A stretch of DNA of 64,000 nt. Source: Micromonospora endolithica (GTDB taxonomy: Bacteria; Actinomycetota; Actinomycetes; Mycobacteriales; Micromonosporaceae). The DNA lies in the NCBI RefSeq assembly GCF_003626595.1, contig NZ_RBAK01000001.1:1217761-1281760 (forward strand), in the 5' to 3' direction. The notes beneath the pieces were generated by a model, which was not told the DNA's origin, searched no databases, and saw only the letters and a program-made list of their open reading frames with translations. Positions 26,106 to 34,870 of the stretch are shown in pieces. The number at the start of each line of letters is the position of its first letter. The stretch's first letter is position 1. The position numbers and the translations under genes were made by a program.

Positions 26106-27047
26106 TCAGTACGTGATGCGCGGGTCGAGCCAGGCGTAGACGAGGTCGGTGACCAGGTTGACCAGCAGCACGAAGGTGACGACGACGAGCACGGCGCCCT
26201 GCACGACCGGAAGGTCGCGGCTGAAGATGCCGTTGACGATCAGCGTGCCCATGCCGGGCAGGGTGAAGATCGTCTCGGTGACCACGGTGGCGCTCATCAG
26301 CGCGCCGATCTGCAGGGCGGTGACGGTCACCACCGGCACCAGGGCGTTGCGCAGCGCGTAGACGGTGACGATCCGGCGGCGGCGCAGCCCGGTGGCCTCG
26401 GCGGTGCGGATGTAGTCCTCGCCGAGCGCGGCCAGCAGGGAGCCCCGCGTCTGCCGCAGGACCACCGCGACCACGGTGGACCCGACGGTGATGGCGGGCA
26501 GCACCATCCGGACCAGGTTGCCGGCCGGGTCCTCGGTGAAGGGCACGTAGCCCGAGGGTGGCACGACCCGCAGCCAGATCGCGAAGACCAGGATCAGCAG
26601 GGCGGCCAGGTAGAAGTGCGGGGTGGAGAGCGCCAGCACGCCGAGGCCGGTCAGCGCCGAGTCGGTGGCGGTGCGTCGGCGCACCGCCGCGAGCACCCCG
26701 GCCGGGATGCCGATCAGCACCGCGAGCAGCAGCGCGATCAGGCCCAGCTCCACGGTGGCGGGCAGCCGGTCGACGATCACCCCGGCGACCGGTTCGTCGG
26801 TGAGCCAGGAACGGCCGAGGTCGCCGGTGAGCACGCCGCCGATCCAGTCCAGGAACTGTCGCCACAGCGGGGTGTCGAGGCCGAGGTCGGCGCGGAGCGC
26901 GGCGCGGTCGGCGGCGCTGGCCTCCTGGCCCAGGATCTCGGTGGTCGGGTCGCCGGGCAGCAGGCGCAGCAGCAGGAACAACACCACCGAGACGACGAAC
27001 AGCACGGGGATCAGTTGCGCGAGCCGGCGAACCAGGTATCCGATCAT
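26106..27047 (-). CDS. ABC transporter permease, DppB type
   Basis: A 313-residue permease with first helix LIPVLFVVSVVLFLLLRLLPGDP, the DppB/OppB signature, and six membrane segments. The EAA-like loop includes EDYIRTAEATGLRRRRI. The ATG overlaps the stop of the upstream unknown gene by 4 bp (ATGA). It forms the translocation channel with the DppC-type protein. Confidence 0.9.
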   Translation of the reverse strand: MIGYLVRRLAQLIPVLFVVSVVLFLLLRLLPGDPTTEILGQEASAADRAALRADLGLDTPLWRQFLDWIGGVLTGDLGRSWLTDEPVAGVIVDRLPATVELGLIALLLAVLIGIPAGVLAAVRRRTATDSALTGLGVLALSTPHFYLAALLILVFAIWLRVVPPSGYVPFTEDPAGNLVRMVLPAITVGSTVVAVVLRQTRGSLLAALGEDYIRTAEATGLRRRRIVTVYALRNALVPVVTVTALQIGALMSATVVTETIFTLPGMGTLIVNGIFSRDLPVVQGAVLVVVTFVLLVNLVTDLVYAWLDPRITY

Positions 27048-28198
27048 GCGGCGGGCACCTCCTGCCGGCCCCGCGCGGACTGCCGCAGCCAGTCGAGGCG
27101 GTCGGTCGGCATCAGGTCGTAGGCGTAGAGAACGAAGGCGTCGGCACCGGCGCGCAGCGCGACGTCGTAGGCGGTGGTGAACCGGTCCCGCCGGGGCGTG
27201 GCGGCCACCGCGCCGCTCCAGGCGGCGCTGAGTTCGCGGGTGCACGGTCGGGCGGCGGCCAGGTCGGCGGCGAGTGCCGGCAGGTCACCGTGCAGGTTGG
27301 ACACGGTGAGTCCGGTGGTCAGCGCGCCGAGGCCGGCGAGGTCGCCGCCGGCCTTGCCGTCGGTGGCGTAAGGATCGGCGGTGGCCCGCAGCGACACCGG
27401 CGTGTCGCCGGCGGCCGCCACGGCCGCGGCGACCAGCCTGCGGACCACGGCCGCACGCACCGCCAGCACGACGTCGTGCAGCGGCCGGCCGAGCGCGGCG
27501 ACGGCGTCCGTGGCGGGTTCCGGCGCGGCCGGCCGGGGTTCGGCCAGTTGGCCACGGACGACCGCGCGGACCCGTTCGGCCAGCGCGGTGGGGTCGACGC
27601 CGGCGGCGGTGAACTCGGTGCCGCAGGCGGCGCAGAGGCAGAGTGAGAGCAGCCACCGGTCCGCCGGGCGCAGCGCGACACCGATCTTGTCGTGCGCGCC
27701 CTGGTGGGCCCAGCCGAGGTAGCCGAACGCCTCGAGGTCCAGCCCGGTCACGCCGGGGACGGCGGCGGCCCGCCGGACCAGGTCGGCGGCGTGCTCGACC
27801 ACCTCGGGACGGGCCGGGCAGAGCGCGTGCCGGTAGGGGTGGCCGAAGGCGTTGCGCAGGGCCAGGTCGGGTCGGGTGGTCGCCACCGCGGAGCGGTGCA
27901 GCCCGACCAACCAGGCCACCGTCCGCACGCCGGCGGCGGTCAGCGCGGCGGTGGCCGGGCCGGCCAGGTCGGCCACCAGTGGCGGGTCGAGCCGACCGGC
28001 CGGTCCGGCCGGGCCGAACCACCGGCCGGCGTCCAGGTCGGCCACCGCGCCCGCGTCACTGGTGCTGAGCAGCCAGCGTCCGCTGTGGTACGCGTAGGCC
28101 AGCCGCACCGTGGCCACACCGGCCGCGGCGAGCCGGGCGGCCTGCGCGACGGGGTCGGCCCGGAACGAGACCGGGTGGGCGTACGTCCCGGGTCTCAT
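27044..28198 (-). CDS. Unrecognised protein, probably TIM-barrel enzyme, first structural gene of the catabolic operon
   Basis: The 384-residue protein begins MRPGTYAHPVSFRADP with no signal peptide. Alternating strands and helices, the acidic motif GLDLEAFGYLGWAH (~154-167) and the conserved-looking YAYHSGRW and SNLHGDL resemble glycoside-hydrolase-type TIM barrels, but I cannot assign a family. A CLCAACG motif (~195-201) could bind metal. Its ATG overlaps the stop of the GntR gene and its stop overlaps the permease start, so it is an integral operon member. It may act on the imported glycoside in the cytoplasm. Confidence 0.65.
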   Translation of the reverse strand: MRPGTYAHPVSFRADPVAQAARLAAAGVATVRLAYAYHSGRWLLSTSDAGAVADLDAGRWFGPAGPAGRLDPPLVADLAGPATAALTAAGVRTVAWLVGLHRSAVATTRPDLALRNAFGHPYRHALCPARPEVVEHAADLVRRAAAVPGVTGLDLEAFGYLGWAHQGAHDKIGVALRPADRWLLSLCLCAACGTEFTAAGVDPTALAERVRAVVRGQLAEPRPAAPEPATDAVAALGRPLHDVVLAVRAAVVRRLVAAAVAAAGDTPVSLRATADPYATDGKAGGDLAGLGALTTGLTVSNLHGDLPALAADLAAARPCTRELSAAWSGAVAATPRRDRFTTAYDVALRAGADAFVLYAYDLMPTDRLDWLRQSARGRQEVPAA

Positions 28199-28905
28199 CG
28201 GGCGTCCTGTTCGTCGAGGACGGCGGTGATGGTGGTCAGCGCGTTCTCGATGTGTTCGCGGGTCAGCCGCTCGGCCAGCGCCGCGTCGCCCCGCTCGGCG
28301 GCGTCGAGCATCGCCTCGTGCTCGGCGGCCTCCCGGACGAAGGTCGCCCGCAGTCGCCAACCGGCGGTGGCCACGAACGCGGTCAGGTCCTGCAACTGGT
28401 CGAGGAAACCGCAGAGGAACGGGTTGCCGCAGGCCAGGTAGAGCTCGCGGTGGAAGCGCCGGTTGGCGATGCCCAGCCCGGCGGTCTCGCCGGAGCTCAC
28501 CAGCACCGCCGCGTCGACCAACGCGGCGCGGGCGGCGACGAAGGAGCCGGCCTGGTGGCTGGCCAGCCGGACCGCGGCCGGCTCGACCGCGGCGCGCGCG
28601 GTGTAGAGCTGGCGCACCGTGTCGGCGTCGATCCGGCGGACGCTGACCCCCTGGTAGGCGTTGATCTCGACCAGGCCGCTGGAGTGCAGTTGCTTGAGTG
28701 CCTCCCGGACCGGGGTCTTGGAGACACCGAGCAGCTCGGCGAGCTCCCGCTCGACCAGCGGCCGGCCCGGTGCGAGGGTGCCGTCCAGGATGGCGCGGCG
28801 TAGCGCGTCGCGGACCCGGTCGGCTCGGGAGGCGGGCTGCTCCAGCGCCAGGGTGGCACCGGTGGGCGCTGCGGGGTCCACAGTGGGAGGAAGCGATCGC
28901 GGCAT
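28195..28905 (-). CDS. GntR-family (FCD/FadR-type) transcriptional regulator
   Basis: The N-terminal winged helix (residues ~27-95) contains RDALRRAILDGTLAPGRPL and the recognition segment ELLGVSKTPVREALKQL typical of GntR proteins. The all-helical C-terminal FCD domain (~105-225) has NRRFHRELY and EHEAMLDAAERGD, with His and Asp residues that bind metal in the family. It probably senses a pathway acid and controls its own operon and the divergent dehydrogenase through the palindrome 7 bases upstream of its start. Start ATG 28905. Confidence 0.9.
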   Translation of the reverse strand: MPRSLPPTVDPAAPTGATLALEQPASRADRVRDALRRAILDGTLAPGRPLVERELAELLGVSKTPVREALKQLHSSGLVEINAYQGVSVRRIDADTVRQLYTARAAVEPAAVRLASHQAGSFVAARAALVDAAVLVSSGETAGLGIANRRFHRELYLACGNPFLCGFLDQLQDLTAFVATAGWRLRATFVREAAEHEAMLDAAERGDAALAERLTREHIENALTTITAVLDEQDAR

Positions 28906-28911
28906 GCCAGT

Positions 28912-28929
28912 ATCGTGGTATACCACGAT
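28912..28929. promoter_or_regulatory. GntR operator, perfect 18-bp palindrome
   Basis: ATCGTGGTATACCACGAT is a perfect palindrome in the divergent gap between the GntR gene and the aldehyde dehydrogenase gene. Its core TGGTATACCA matches the typical operator form of FCD-type GntR regulators (a GT-to-AC dyad about an AT centre). It is well placed to control both directions. Confidence 0.8.
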
Positions 28930-29007
28930 GCCGCAGACAAGCCTTCGGAGCGGAAATTCTTCATTTTCCGCTGACCAGCTGGTCACCCCCGCGTAACAGG
29001 AGCAGCC

Positions 29008-30495
29008 GTGACCCCTCCCGTTCCCACCGCCACCCCGCCCGTCACCACCACCGTCGTCGCCGAGGCGGTGGCGGCGGCCCGGGCCGCCGCCCCGATCCTC
29101 GCCCGCGACCCACTCCCCGCCCGGGCCGGTCGGCTGCGGGCGGCCGCCGACGCGCTGGACGGGTCCCGCGCCGAGATCGTCGCGCTCGCCGACACCGAGA
29201 CCCACCTCGGCGAGGCCCGTCTCACCGGTGAGCTGGCCCGCACCACCGGGCAGCTGCGGCTCTTCGCCGACGCCGTCGAGGAGGGCTCCTTCCTGGACAT
29301 CACGATCGACCACGCCGACCCGGGGGCGACGCCGGTCCCCCGCCCCGACGTGCGCCGGATGATGCGCCCCCTCGGGCCGGTGGCCGTCTTCGCGGCCAGC
29401 AACTTCCCGCTGGCGTTCTCGGTCGCCGGCGGTGACACCGCCGCCGCGCTCGCCGCCGGTTGCCCGGTCGTGGTCAAGGCGCACGAGGGACACCCGCGCC
29501 TGTCCGACCTGGTCGGCCGGGTGCTCGCCGACCTGCTGCCGCCCGGTGCCGTGACCGTGCTGCACGGGCGGGCGGCCGGCCGGGACCTGGTCACCGACCC
29601 GGCCGTGCGGGCGGTCGGGTTCACCGGCTCGGAGGCCGGCGGTCGGGCCCTGTTCGACCTGGCCACCGCCCGGCCGGACCCGATCCCGTTCTACGGGGAA
29701 CTGGGCTCGGTGAACCCGGTGGTGGTCACCCCCGCCGCCCTCGCCGCCCGGGGCGCCGCGATCGCGGCGGCGTACGTCGCCTCGTACACCCTGGGTCTTG
29801 GGCAGTTCTGCACCAAGCCCGGCCTGCTCTTCCTACCGGCCGGGCACGGCCTGGAGCCGGCGCTGGTCGAGGCGGTGCGGGCGGTGGCGCCGGGCCCGCT
29901 GCTCGGGGAATGGATCCGCGGCGGCTTCGACCGGGCCGCCGCCGCGCTGGCCGGGATCCCCGGCGTCCGGTCGCTGGTGCCTCCGACCGCCGGCAGCGGG
30001 ATCACCGCCACCCCCGCCCTGCTCGCCGTGCCCGCCGCCCGGTTCCTGGCCGAGCCGGCCGCCGCCCGCGAGTGTTTCGGCCCGGCGTCGCTGATCGTCG
30101 AGTACGCGGACCCGGTCGAGCTGCTGGCCGCCCTGAACACCGTGCCCGGAGCGCTGACCGCCACCGTGCACACCGAACCGGGCCACGACGTGGACCTGGT
30201 CCGCGTGGTGCTCGACGTGTCCGCCGAGCGGGCCGGACGGGTCGTCCTCAACGGCTGGCCGACCGGCGTGGCGGTGACCTGGGCGATGCACCACGGTGGG
30301 CCGTGGCCGGCCACCACCGCGCCGCTGCACACCAGCGTGGGAGTGGCCGCGATCCGCCGGTTCCTGCGCCCGGTCGCCTACCAGGACGTCCCCGCCGAGC
30401 TGCTGCCCGAGGCACTGCGCGAGGACAATCCGCTCCGCCTGCCACGCCGGGTGGACGGGGTGCTGACCGCACGCCCGGGCGCCCCGTCCGCCTGA
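29008..30495 (+). CDS. Aldehyde dehydrogenase, 2-oxoglutarate semialdehyde dehydrogenase type
   Basis: The 495-residue protein is an ALDH with the catalytic Asn in ASNFPLAF (~N132), Glu in YGELGS (~E231) and Cys in GQFCTKPG (~C268). The sequence around these residues and the short C-terminal domain match NADP-dependent ketoglutarate-semialdehyde dehydrogenases, the last step of non-phosphorylating (Weimberg-type) pentose or glucarate oxidation. A neighbouring enolase-superfamily dehydratase fits. It is read divergently from the GntR operon and shares the palindromic operator. Confidence 0.88.
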   Translation: MTPPVPTATPPVTTTVVAEAVAAARAAAPILARDPLPARAGRLRAAADALDGSRAEIVALADTETHLGEARLTGELARTTGQLRLFADAVEEGSFLDITIDHADPGATPVPRPDVRRMMRPLGPVAVFAASNFPLAFSVAGGDTAAALAAGCPVVVKAHEGHPRLSDLVGRVLADLLPPGAVTVLHGRAAGRDLVTDPAVRAVGFTGSEAGGRALFDLATARPDPIPFYGELGSVNPVVVTPAALAARGAAIAAAYVASYTLGLGQFCTKPGLLFLPAGHGLEPALVEAVRAVAPGPLLGEWIRGGFDRAAAALAGIPGVRSLVPPTAGSGITATPALLAVPAARFLAEPAAARECFGPASLIVEYADPVELLAALNTVPGALTATVHTEPGHDVDLVRVVLDVSAERAGRVVLNGWPTGVAVTWAMHHGGPWPATTAPLHTSVGVAAIRRFLRPVAYQDVPAELLPEALREDNPLRLPRRVDGVLTARPGAPSA

Positions 30496-30594
30496 ACCGC
30501 CGGCGGCGTCGCCCGCCGTCCGGGCGGCGGCGGCGACGGTCGCCGACGCCGCTTCGCCCGGGCGGAGCGCGCCCCGTCGGCGCGGAGGTGGGCC

Positions 30595-30629
30595 GGTCCG
30601 CCGGTGGTCGATCAGACGACCGGCGGACC
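30595..30629. terminator. Bidirectional hairpin between convergent genes
   Basis: GGTCCGCCGGT (30595-30605) and ACCGGCGGACC (30619-30629) form a perfect 11-bp stem with a 13-base loop. It lies 4 bases after the GH3 stop on the minus strand and about 100 bases after the aldehyde dehydrogenase stop on the plus strand, and probably ends both messages. Confidence 0.8.
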
Positions 30630-30633
30630 GACT

Positions 30634-32958
30634 TCAGTGGATCTCGGTGGTGGTCCAGCGCGGGGAGGCGTTGGTGACCGGGACGGTGTCACCGACCAGT
30701 GTGGTCTTCGCCTGGATGTCCCGTCGCGCGCTGGTGCCGACCCAGAGTTCGACCTCGCCGGGCTCCACGACGCGGGTGAGCGTACGGTCGGAGAAGGCCA
30801 GGCGGGTGGTGGGGACGGTCAGCTCGACCGTGACGGACCGGCCGGGTTCCAGGTGGACCCGCCGGTATCCGAGCAGCTGCGCCACCGGCCGGGTCACCGA
30901 GGCCACCAGGTCACGACCGTAGAGCTGGACGACGTCGTCGCCGGCGACCGCGCCGGTGTTCGTCACCCGCACCGTCACGCCGATCGCCCCGTGGGTGGGC
31001 ACCGTGCTGGGCACGGTGAGATCGGTGTACGCGAACGTCGTGTAGGACAGGCCGTGGCCGAACGGCGCCACGGGCGTCGCCGGGAGGTTGGTCACCTCGT
31101 TTCCGGTACCGAGGGTGGGGTGCAGGTAGGAGTACGGCTGCGCGCCGGCCGACCCGGGCAGGGTGACCGGCAACCTGCCCGACGGGTTGACCCGCCCGGA
31201 CAGCACGCCCGCGATCGCCCCGGCGCCCTCCTCGCCGGGGAAGAACGCCTGCACCACCGCCGCGCAGCGCGACAGCGCCCAGCCGAGGGCGTACGGCCGG
31301 CCGGTGAGCAGCACGAGGACCACCGGCGTACCGGTGGCCAGCACCGCCTGCACCAGTTCGCGCTGGACGCCGGGCAGTTCCAGGTCATCCCGGTCGCAGC
31401 CCTCGCCGACCGTACCGCGGCCGAAGAGGCCGGCGTGGTCGCCGACGACCAGGACGGCCACCTCCGCGGCGGCGGCCGTGGCGACCGCCTCGTCGAAGCC
31501 GGACCGGTCGTCGGTGTCCACCTCGCAGCCGGGTGCCCAGCTGACGAGATCGGCGCCGAACTCGACCCGCACGGCGTCCAGCACGGTCGGCACCTCGATC
31601 CCGGTCTCCACCCCGGGATGCTGGACGAGCACGTGGTTGAGGAACGAGTAGCACCCGAAGAGCGCACCCTGCCGATCGGCGTTCGGGCCGATGACCGCCA
31701 CCCGTCGCCCCACCGGCAGCGGCAACGCGTCCTGGTTGGCGACCAGCACGATCGATTCCTCGGCGAGTCGCCGGGCGATCGACCGGTGCTCCGGTGAGTC
31801 GAGGTCGATCGCCTCGGGCGGCTCGTCGGTGAAGGTCGCGTCGAGCAGCCCCAGGTCCCGCTTCTGGCGCAGCACCCGCAGCACCGCCCGGTCGACGAGC
31901 GCCTCGTCGAGCCGGCCCGCCCGCACCGACTTCCGCAGGGTCAGATAGGCGTCGCCGGTCGGCAGCTCGACGTCGACACCGGCGGTGAGCGCCTGACCGG
32001 CCGCCTCCGCGTGGTCGCCCGCCACGTGGTGCAGCAGGTTGAGGAACGCCACCCCGTAGTAGTCGGCCACCACCGTGCCGTCGAAGCCCCACCGATCGCG
32101 CAGCACGCCGGTCAGCATCGTCGGGTCGGCGGCCACGGGCACCCCGTCGATCTCGGCGTACGAGTGCATGACGCTGCGCGCGTCGCCGTCGAGGATCGCC
32201 ATCTCGAACGGCACGAGCAGCACGTCGGCCAGTTCCCGGGGGCCGGCGTGCACCGGGGCGAAGTTGCGCCCGGCACGCGAGGCGGAGTAGCCGACGAAGT
32301 GCTTGAGGGTGGCGTGCACCCCCTGCGACTGGAGGCCACGCACGTACGACGTGCCGAGGGTGCCGACCAGGTACGGGTCCTCGGCGATGCACTCGTCGAC
32401 CCGGCCCCAGCGGGGGTCACGGATCACGTCGAGCACCGGTGAGAGCCCCTGGTGGATGCCCAGCGCCCGCATCGAGGCCCCGATCGCCGCGGCCATCTCG
32501 GTGACCAGTTCGGGGTCGAACGCCGCGCCCCAGGCCAGTGGAGTGGGGAAGGTGGCCGCCTTCCACGCCGACAGTCCGGTGAGGCACTCCTCGTGGACGA
32601 TCGCCGGGATACCGAGCCGGGTGTTCGTGACCAGGCCCCGCTGGAACTCCCACAGCCAGGACGCGCGTGCCGCCGCCTCCAGGGGGCGGGTGCCGTAGGC
32701 GCGGGTGAGGTGACCGAGCCCGTGCCGGACGAAGTCGTCGAGCGTGACGGCGTCGCCGAACTCCCCCTGCAGCGGCGCGACCGCCTCGCCGTCCTCCTTC
32801 TCCCAGAACCCGACGAGCTGGGCGATCTTCTCCTCGATCGTCATCCGGCTGAGCAGCTCGCGTAGCCGCGCCTCGCCGTCGCGCCCGTCCGGTCGGTGGT
32901 GGTCCGGACCTGCCTGAGCCGGTAACGGCCCGTCCACCACCGTGTGGACCTCAGTCAT
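30634..32958 (-). CDS. GH3 beta-xylosidase/beta-glucosidase
   Basis: A 774-residue GH3 enzyme without signal peptide, so cytoplasmic. The first domain carries the conserved KHF segment (TLKHFVGYSASRAGRN, ~217-231) and the nucleophile Asp in VVADYYGV (~D299). The alpha/beta sandwich domain (~390-600) and a fibronectin-III-like C-terminal domain follow. The KHFVGYSASRAGRN motif resembles actinobacterial beta-xylosidases, which fits the adjacent sugar importer and the xylanase nearby. GAGGAAGG precedes the ATG. It lies at the end of the importer operon. Confidence 0.9.
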   Translation of the reverse strand: MTEVHTVVDGPLPAQAGPDHHRPDGRDGEARLRELLSRMTIEEKIAQLVGFWEKEDGEAVAPLQGEFGDAVTLDDFVRHGLGHLTRAYGTRPLEAAARASWLWEFQRGLVTNTRLGIPAIVHEECLTGLSAWKAATFPTPLAWGAAFDPELVTEMAAAIGASMRALGIHQGLSPVLDVIRDPRWGRVDECIAEDPYLVGTLGTSYVRGLQSQGVHATLKHFVGYSASRAGRNFAPVHAGPRELADVLLVPFEMAILDGDARSVMHSYAEIDGVPVAADPTMLTGVLRDRWGFDGTVVADYYGVAFLNLLHHVAGDHAEAAGQALTAGVDVELPTGDAYLTLRKSVRAGRLDEALVDRAVLRVLRQKRDLGLLDATFTDEPPEAIDLDSPEHRSIARRLAEESIVLVANQDALPLPVGRRVAVIGPNADRQGALFGCYSFLNHVLVQHPGVETGIEVPTVLDAVRVEFGADLVSWAPGCEVDTDDRSGFDEAVATAAAAEVAVLVVGDHAGLFGRGTVGEGCDRDDLELPGVQRELVQAVLATGTPVVLVLLTGRPYALGWALSRCAAVVQAFFPGEEGAGAIAGVLSGRVNPSGRLPVTLPGSAGAQPYSYLHPTLGTGNEVTNLPATPVAPFGHGLSYTTFAYTDLTVPSTVPTHGAIGVTVRVTNTGAVAGDDVVQLYGRDLVASVTRPVAQLLGYRRVHLEPGRSVTVELTVPTTRLAFSDRTLTRVVEPGEVELWVGTSARRDIQAKTTLVGDTVPVTNASPRWTTTEIH

Positions 32959-32996
32959 GCTGTGCCTTCCTCTGGTTGTGCCCGTACCGCTGCCAC

Positions 32997-33857
32997 TCAG
33001 CCCTTGACCGCACCCTGTAGGCCGCCGACGATCTGCTTCTCCGCGAGCGTGAAGAAGAGCAGTGCCGGCAGCATCGCCAGCGAGGTGAAGGCAAGGACGC
33101 CGGCGGTGTCGGTGGTGTACTGGCTGGAGAAGTTCTGCACTCCCAGCGGCAGGGTGTGCAGGTTGACGTCGCCGAGGACGAGCAGCGGCAGCAGGAACGC
33201 GTTCCAGCTCGCCACGAACGCGAGGACGCCGACGGTGACCAGCGCGGGCCGCGACAGCGGCATCGCGACGCGCCACAGGAATCCGAGCCGACTCGCACCG
33301 TCGATGGCCGCGGCGTCCTCCAACTCCCTCGGGATGGCGGACAGGAAGGGACGCAGGATCACGATCGTCAGCGGCAGTGAGAAGGCGACCTGCGGGAGGA
33401 TCACCGCGTAGTAGGAGTTGACCAGGTTCAGGTCACGCAGCATGAGGTAGAGCGGCAGGATCGCCGCTCCGGCCGGGAACAGCAGGCCGAGGGTGAAGAA
33501 GGTGTAGAGCCCCTCCCGCCCGCGGAAGGTGTAGCGGGCGAGCACGAACGCGGCGGCCAGCCCGAGCACGACGACGGCGAGCGTGGTGCCGAGGGCGATG
33601 ACCGCGCTGTTGAACGCCTGCTGCCAGAAGTTGCTCTGGGTCAGCACCCTGGCGTAGTTGTCCCAGACGATCGGGTCGGGCAGGCCGGCCGGGTCGGCGA
33701 CGATCTGCGGGGTGGTGCGGAAACCGCCGACGATCACGTAGATGACCGGGGCGATCGACACGGCCGCGACCGCGAGCGCGAGCGCGTAGGTGAGCGGCGT
33801 GCCCCAGGACGCCGGACGGCGCCCGGTGGGCCGGGAGAGAGCGGAGTTCACGGCCAT
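32997..33857 (-). CDS. Sugar ABC transporter permease (MalG type; BxlG-like)
   Basis: A 286-residue permease with six hydrophobic segments and the EAA loop ELEDAAAIDGASRLGFLWRVAMPLSRPAL (around 185-213), characteristic of MalG-like carbohydrate importers. It lies two bases after the MalF-type gene; ATG 33857 is used, but GTG 33863, overlapping the upstream stop, is possible. With the neighbouring GH3 and binding protein it resembles the xylobiose importer BxlEFG of Streptomyces. Confidence 0.9.
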   Translation of the reverse strand: MAVNSALSRPTGRRPASWGTPLTYALALAVAAVSIAPVIYVIVGGFRTTPQIVADPAGLPDPIVWDNYARVLTQSNFWQQAFNSAVIALGTTLAVVVLGLAAAFVLARYTFRGREGLYTFFTLGLLFPAGAAILPLYLMLRDLNLVNSYYAVILPQVAFSLPLTIVILRPFLSAIPRELEDAAAIDGASRLGFLWRVAMPLSRPALVTVGVLAFVASWNAFLLPLLVLGDVNLHTLPLGVQNFSSQYTTDTAGVLAFTSLAMLPALLFFTLAEKQIVGGLQGAVKG

Positions 33858-33859
33858 CG

Positions 33860-34870
33860 TCACTTCGCCTTTCCGGTGATGGCGCCCGCGATGTCGCGGC
33901 GCAGCAGGAACCGCTGGAACAGCAGTGCCGCCACGAAGGAGATGGCGAACAGGATCACGGCCACGGCGTTGCCGTAGCCCCACAGCCGGGCGAAGAACCC
34001 GTTGTCCACCATGTAGGTCGCCATGGTGGCCGACGCCCCGAGCGACCGGACCGCGGGCACCGAGGTCACCCAGATGATGTCGAACACCTGAAGTGAGCCG
34101 ATCATGGACAGGAACATCCAGATCCGGATCGTCGGGCCGAGCAGCGGGATCGTGACGTGCCGCTGGATCTGCCACCAGCTCGCGCCGTCGATGGCCGCCG
34201 CCTCGGTCAGCTCGTCGGGCACGTTGGACAGGCCGGCGAGCAGCAGGATGATGGCGAAGCCGACGTACTTCCAGGTGAGGACGGCCAGCAGGGTCCAGAT
34301 GACCACGTCCAGGTCCGCGAGCCAGGCCTGCACCAGGCCGCCCAGTCCCAGGGACCGCAGCAGCGCGTCGACCGTGCCGTCGCCGGTCAGCAGCAGCTTC
34401 CACATGATGCCGACGGTGACCTCGGCGAGCACGTACGGCACGAACACCAGCAGGCGGAACACGGCGCGCCCACGGAAGCGACGGTTGAGCAGCAGGGCGA
34501 TGCCCAGTGCGATCGGGCCCTGGATCAGCAGCGACCCGAACACGATGATGGCGTTGTTGCGTAACGCGTCGAGGAAGATCGGGTCCTGGAAGGCGAGGGT
34601 GTAGTTCCGCAGGCCGACGAACTCGGTGGGGGGTCCGACGCCGCGCCACCGGAACAGGCTGTAGTAGACCGCGAAGCCCATCGGCACCAGCACGAACATC
34701 ACGTAGATGAGCACGGCCGGCGTGGTCAGCCCGATGATCTCGTACCACTTGCGGCGGGTCTCGGCTCGGCGGGCGGACGCGTGCGCGGCCGCGCGCCCGG
34801 TCGTTCGGGGGCCCGCCGGCGACGCGGAAGCGCCGCCGGCGGGCATACGGATCTGGTTGGTGGAGGTCAC
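33860..34870 (-). CDS. Sugar ABC transporter permease (MalF type; BxlF-like)
   Basis: A 336-residue permease with a ~40-residue cytoplasmic N-terminus, six membrane segments and the EAA loop ELTEAAAIDGASWWQIQRHVTIPLL. The GTG start overlaps the stop of the binding-protein gene (GTGA). It forms the membrane channel with the MalG-type partner. No ATPase gene lies nearby, as in other actinobacteria where the shared MsiK ATPase serves many sugar importers. Confidence 0.9.
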   Translation of the reverse strand: MTSTNQIRMPAGGASASPAGPRTTGRAAAHASARRAETRRKWYEIIGLTTPAVLIYVMFVLVPMGFAVYYSLFRWRGVGPPTEFVGLRNYTLAFQDPIFLDALRNNAIIVFGSLLIQGPIALGIALLLNRRFRGRAVFRLLVFVPYVLAEVTVGIMWKLLLTGDGTVDALLRSLGLGGLVQAWLADLDVVIWTLLAVLTWKYVGFAIILLLAGLSNVPDELTEAAAIDGASWWQIQRHVTIPLLGPTIRIWMFLSMIGSLQVFDIIWVTSVPAVRSLGASATMATYMVDNGFFARLWGYGNAVAVILFAISFVAALLFQRFLLRRDIAGAITGKAK

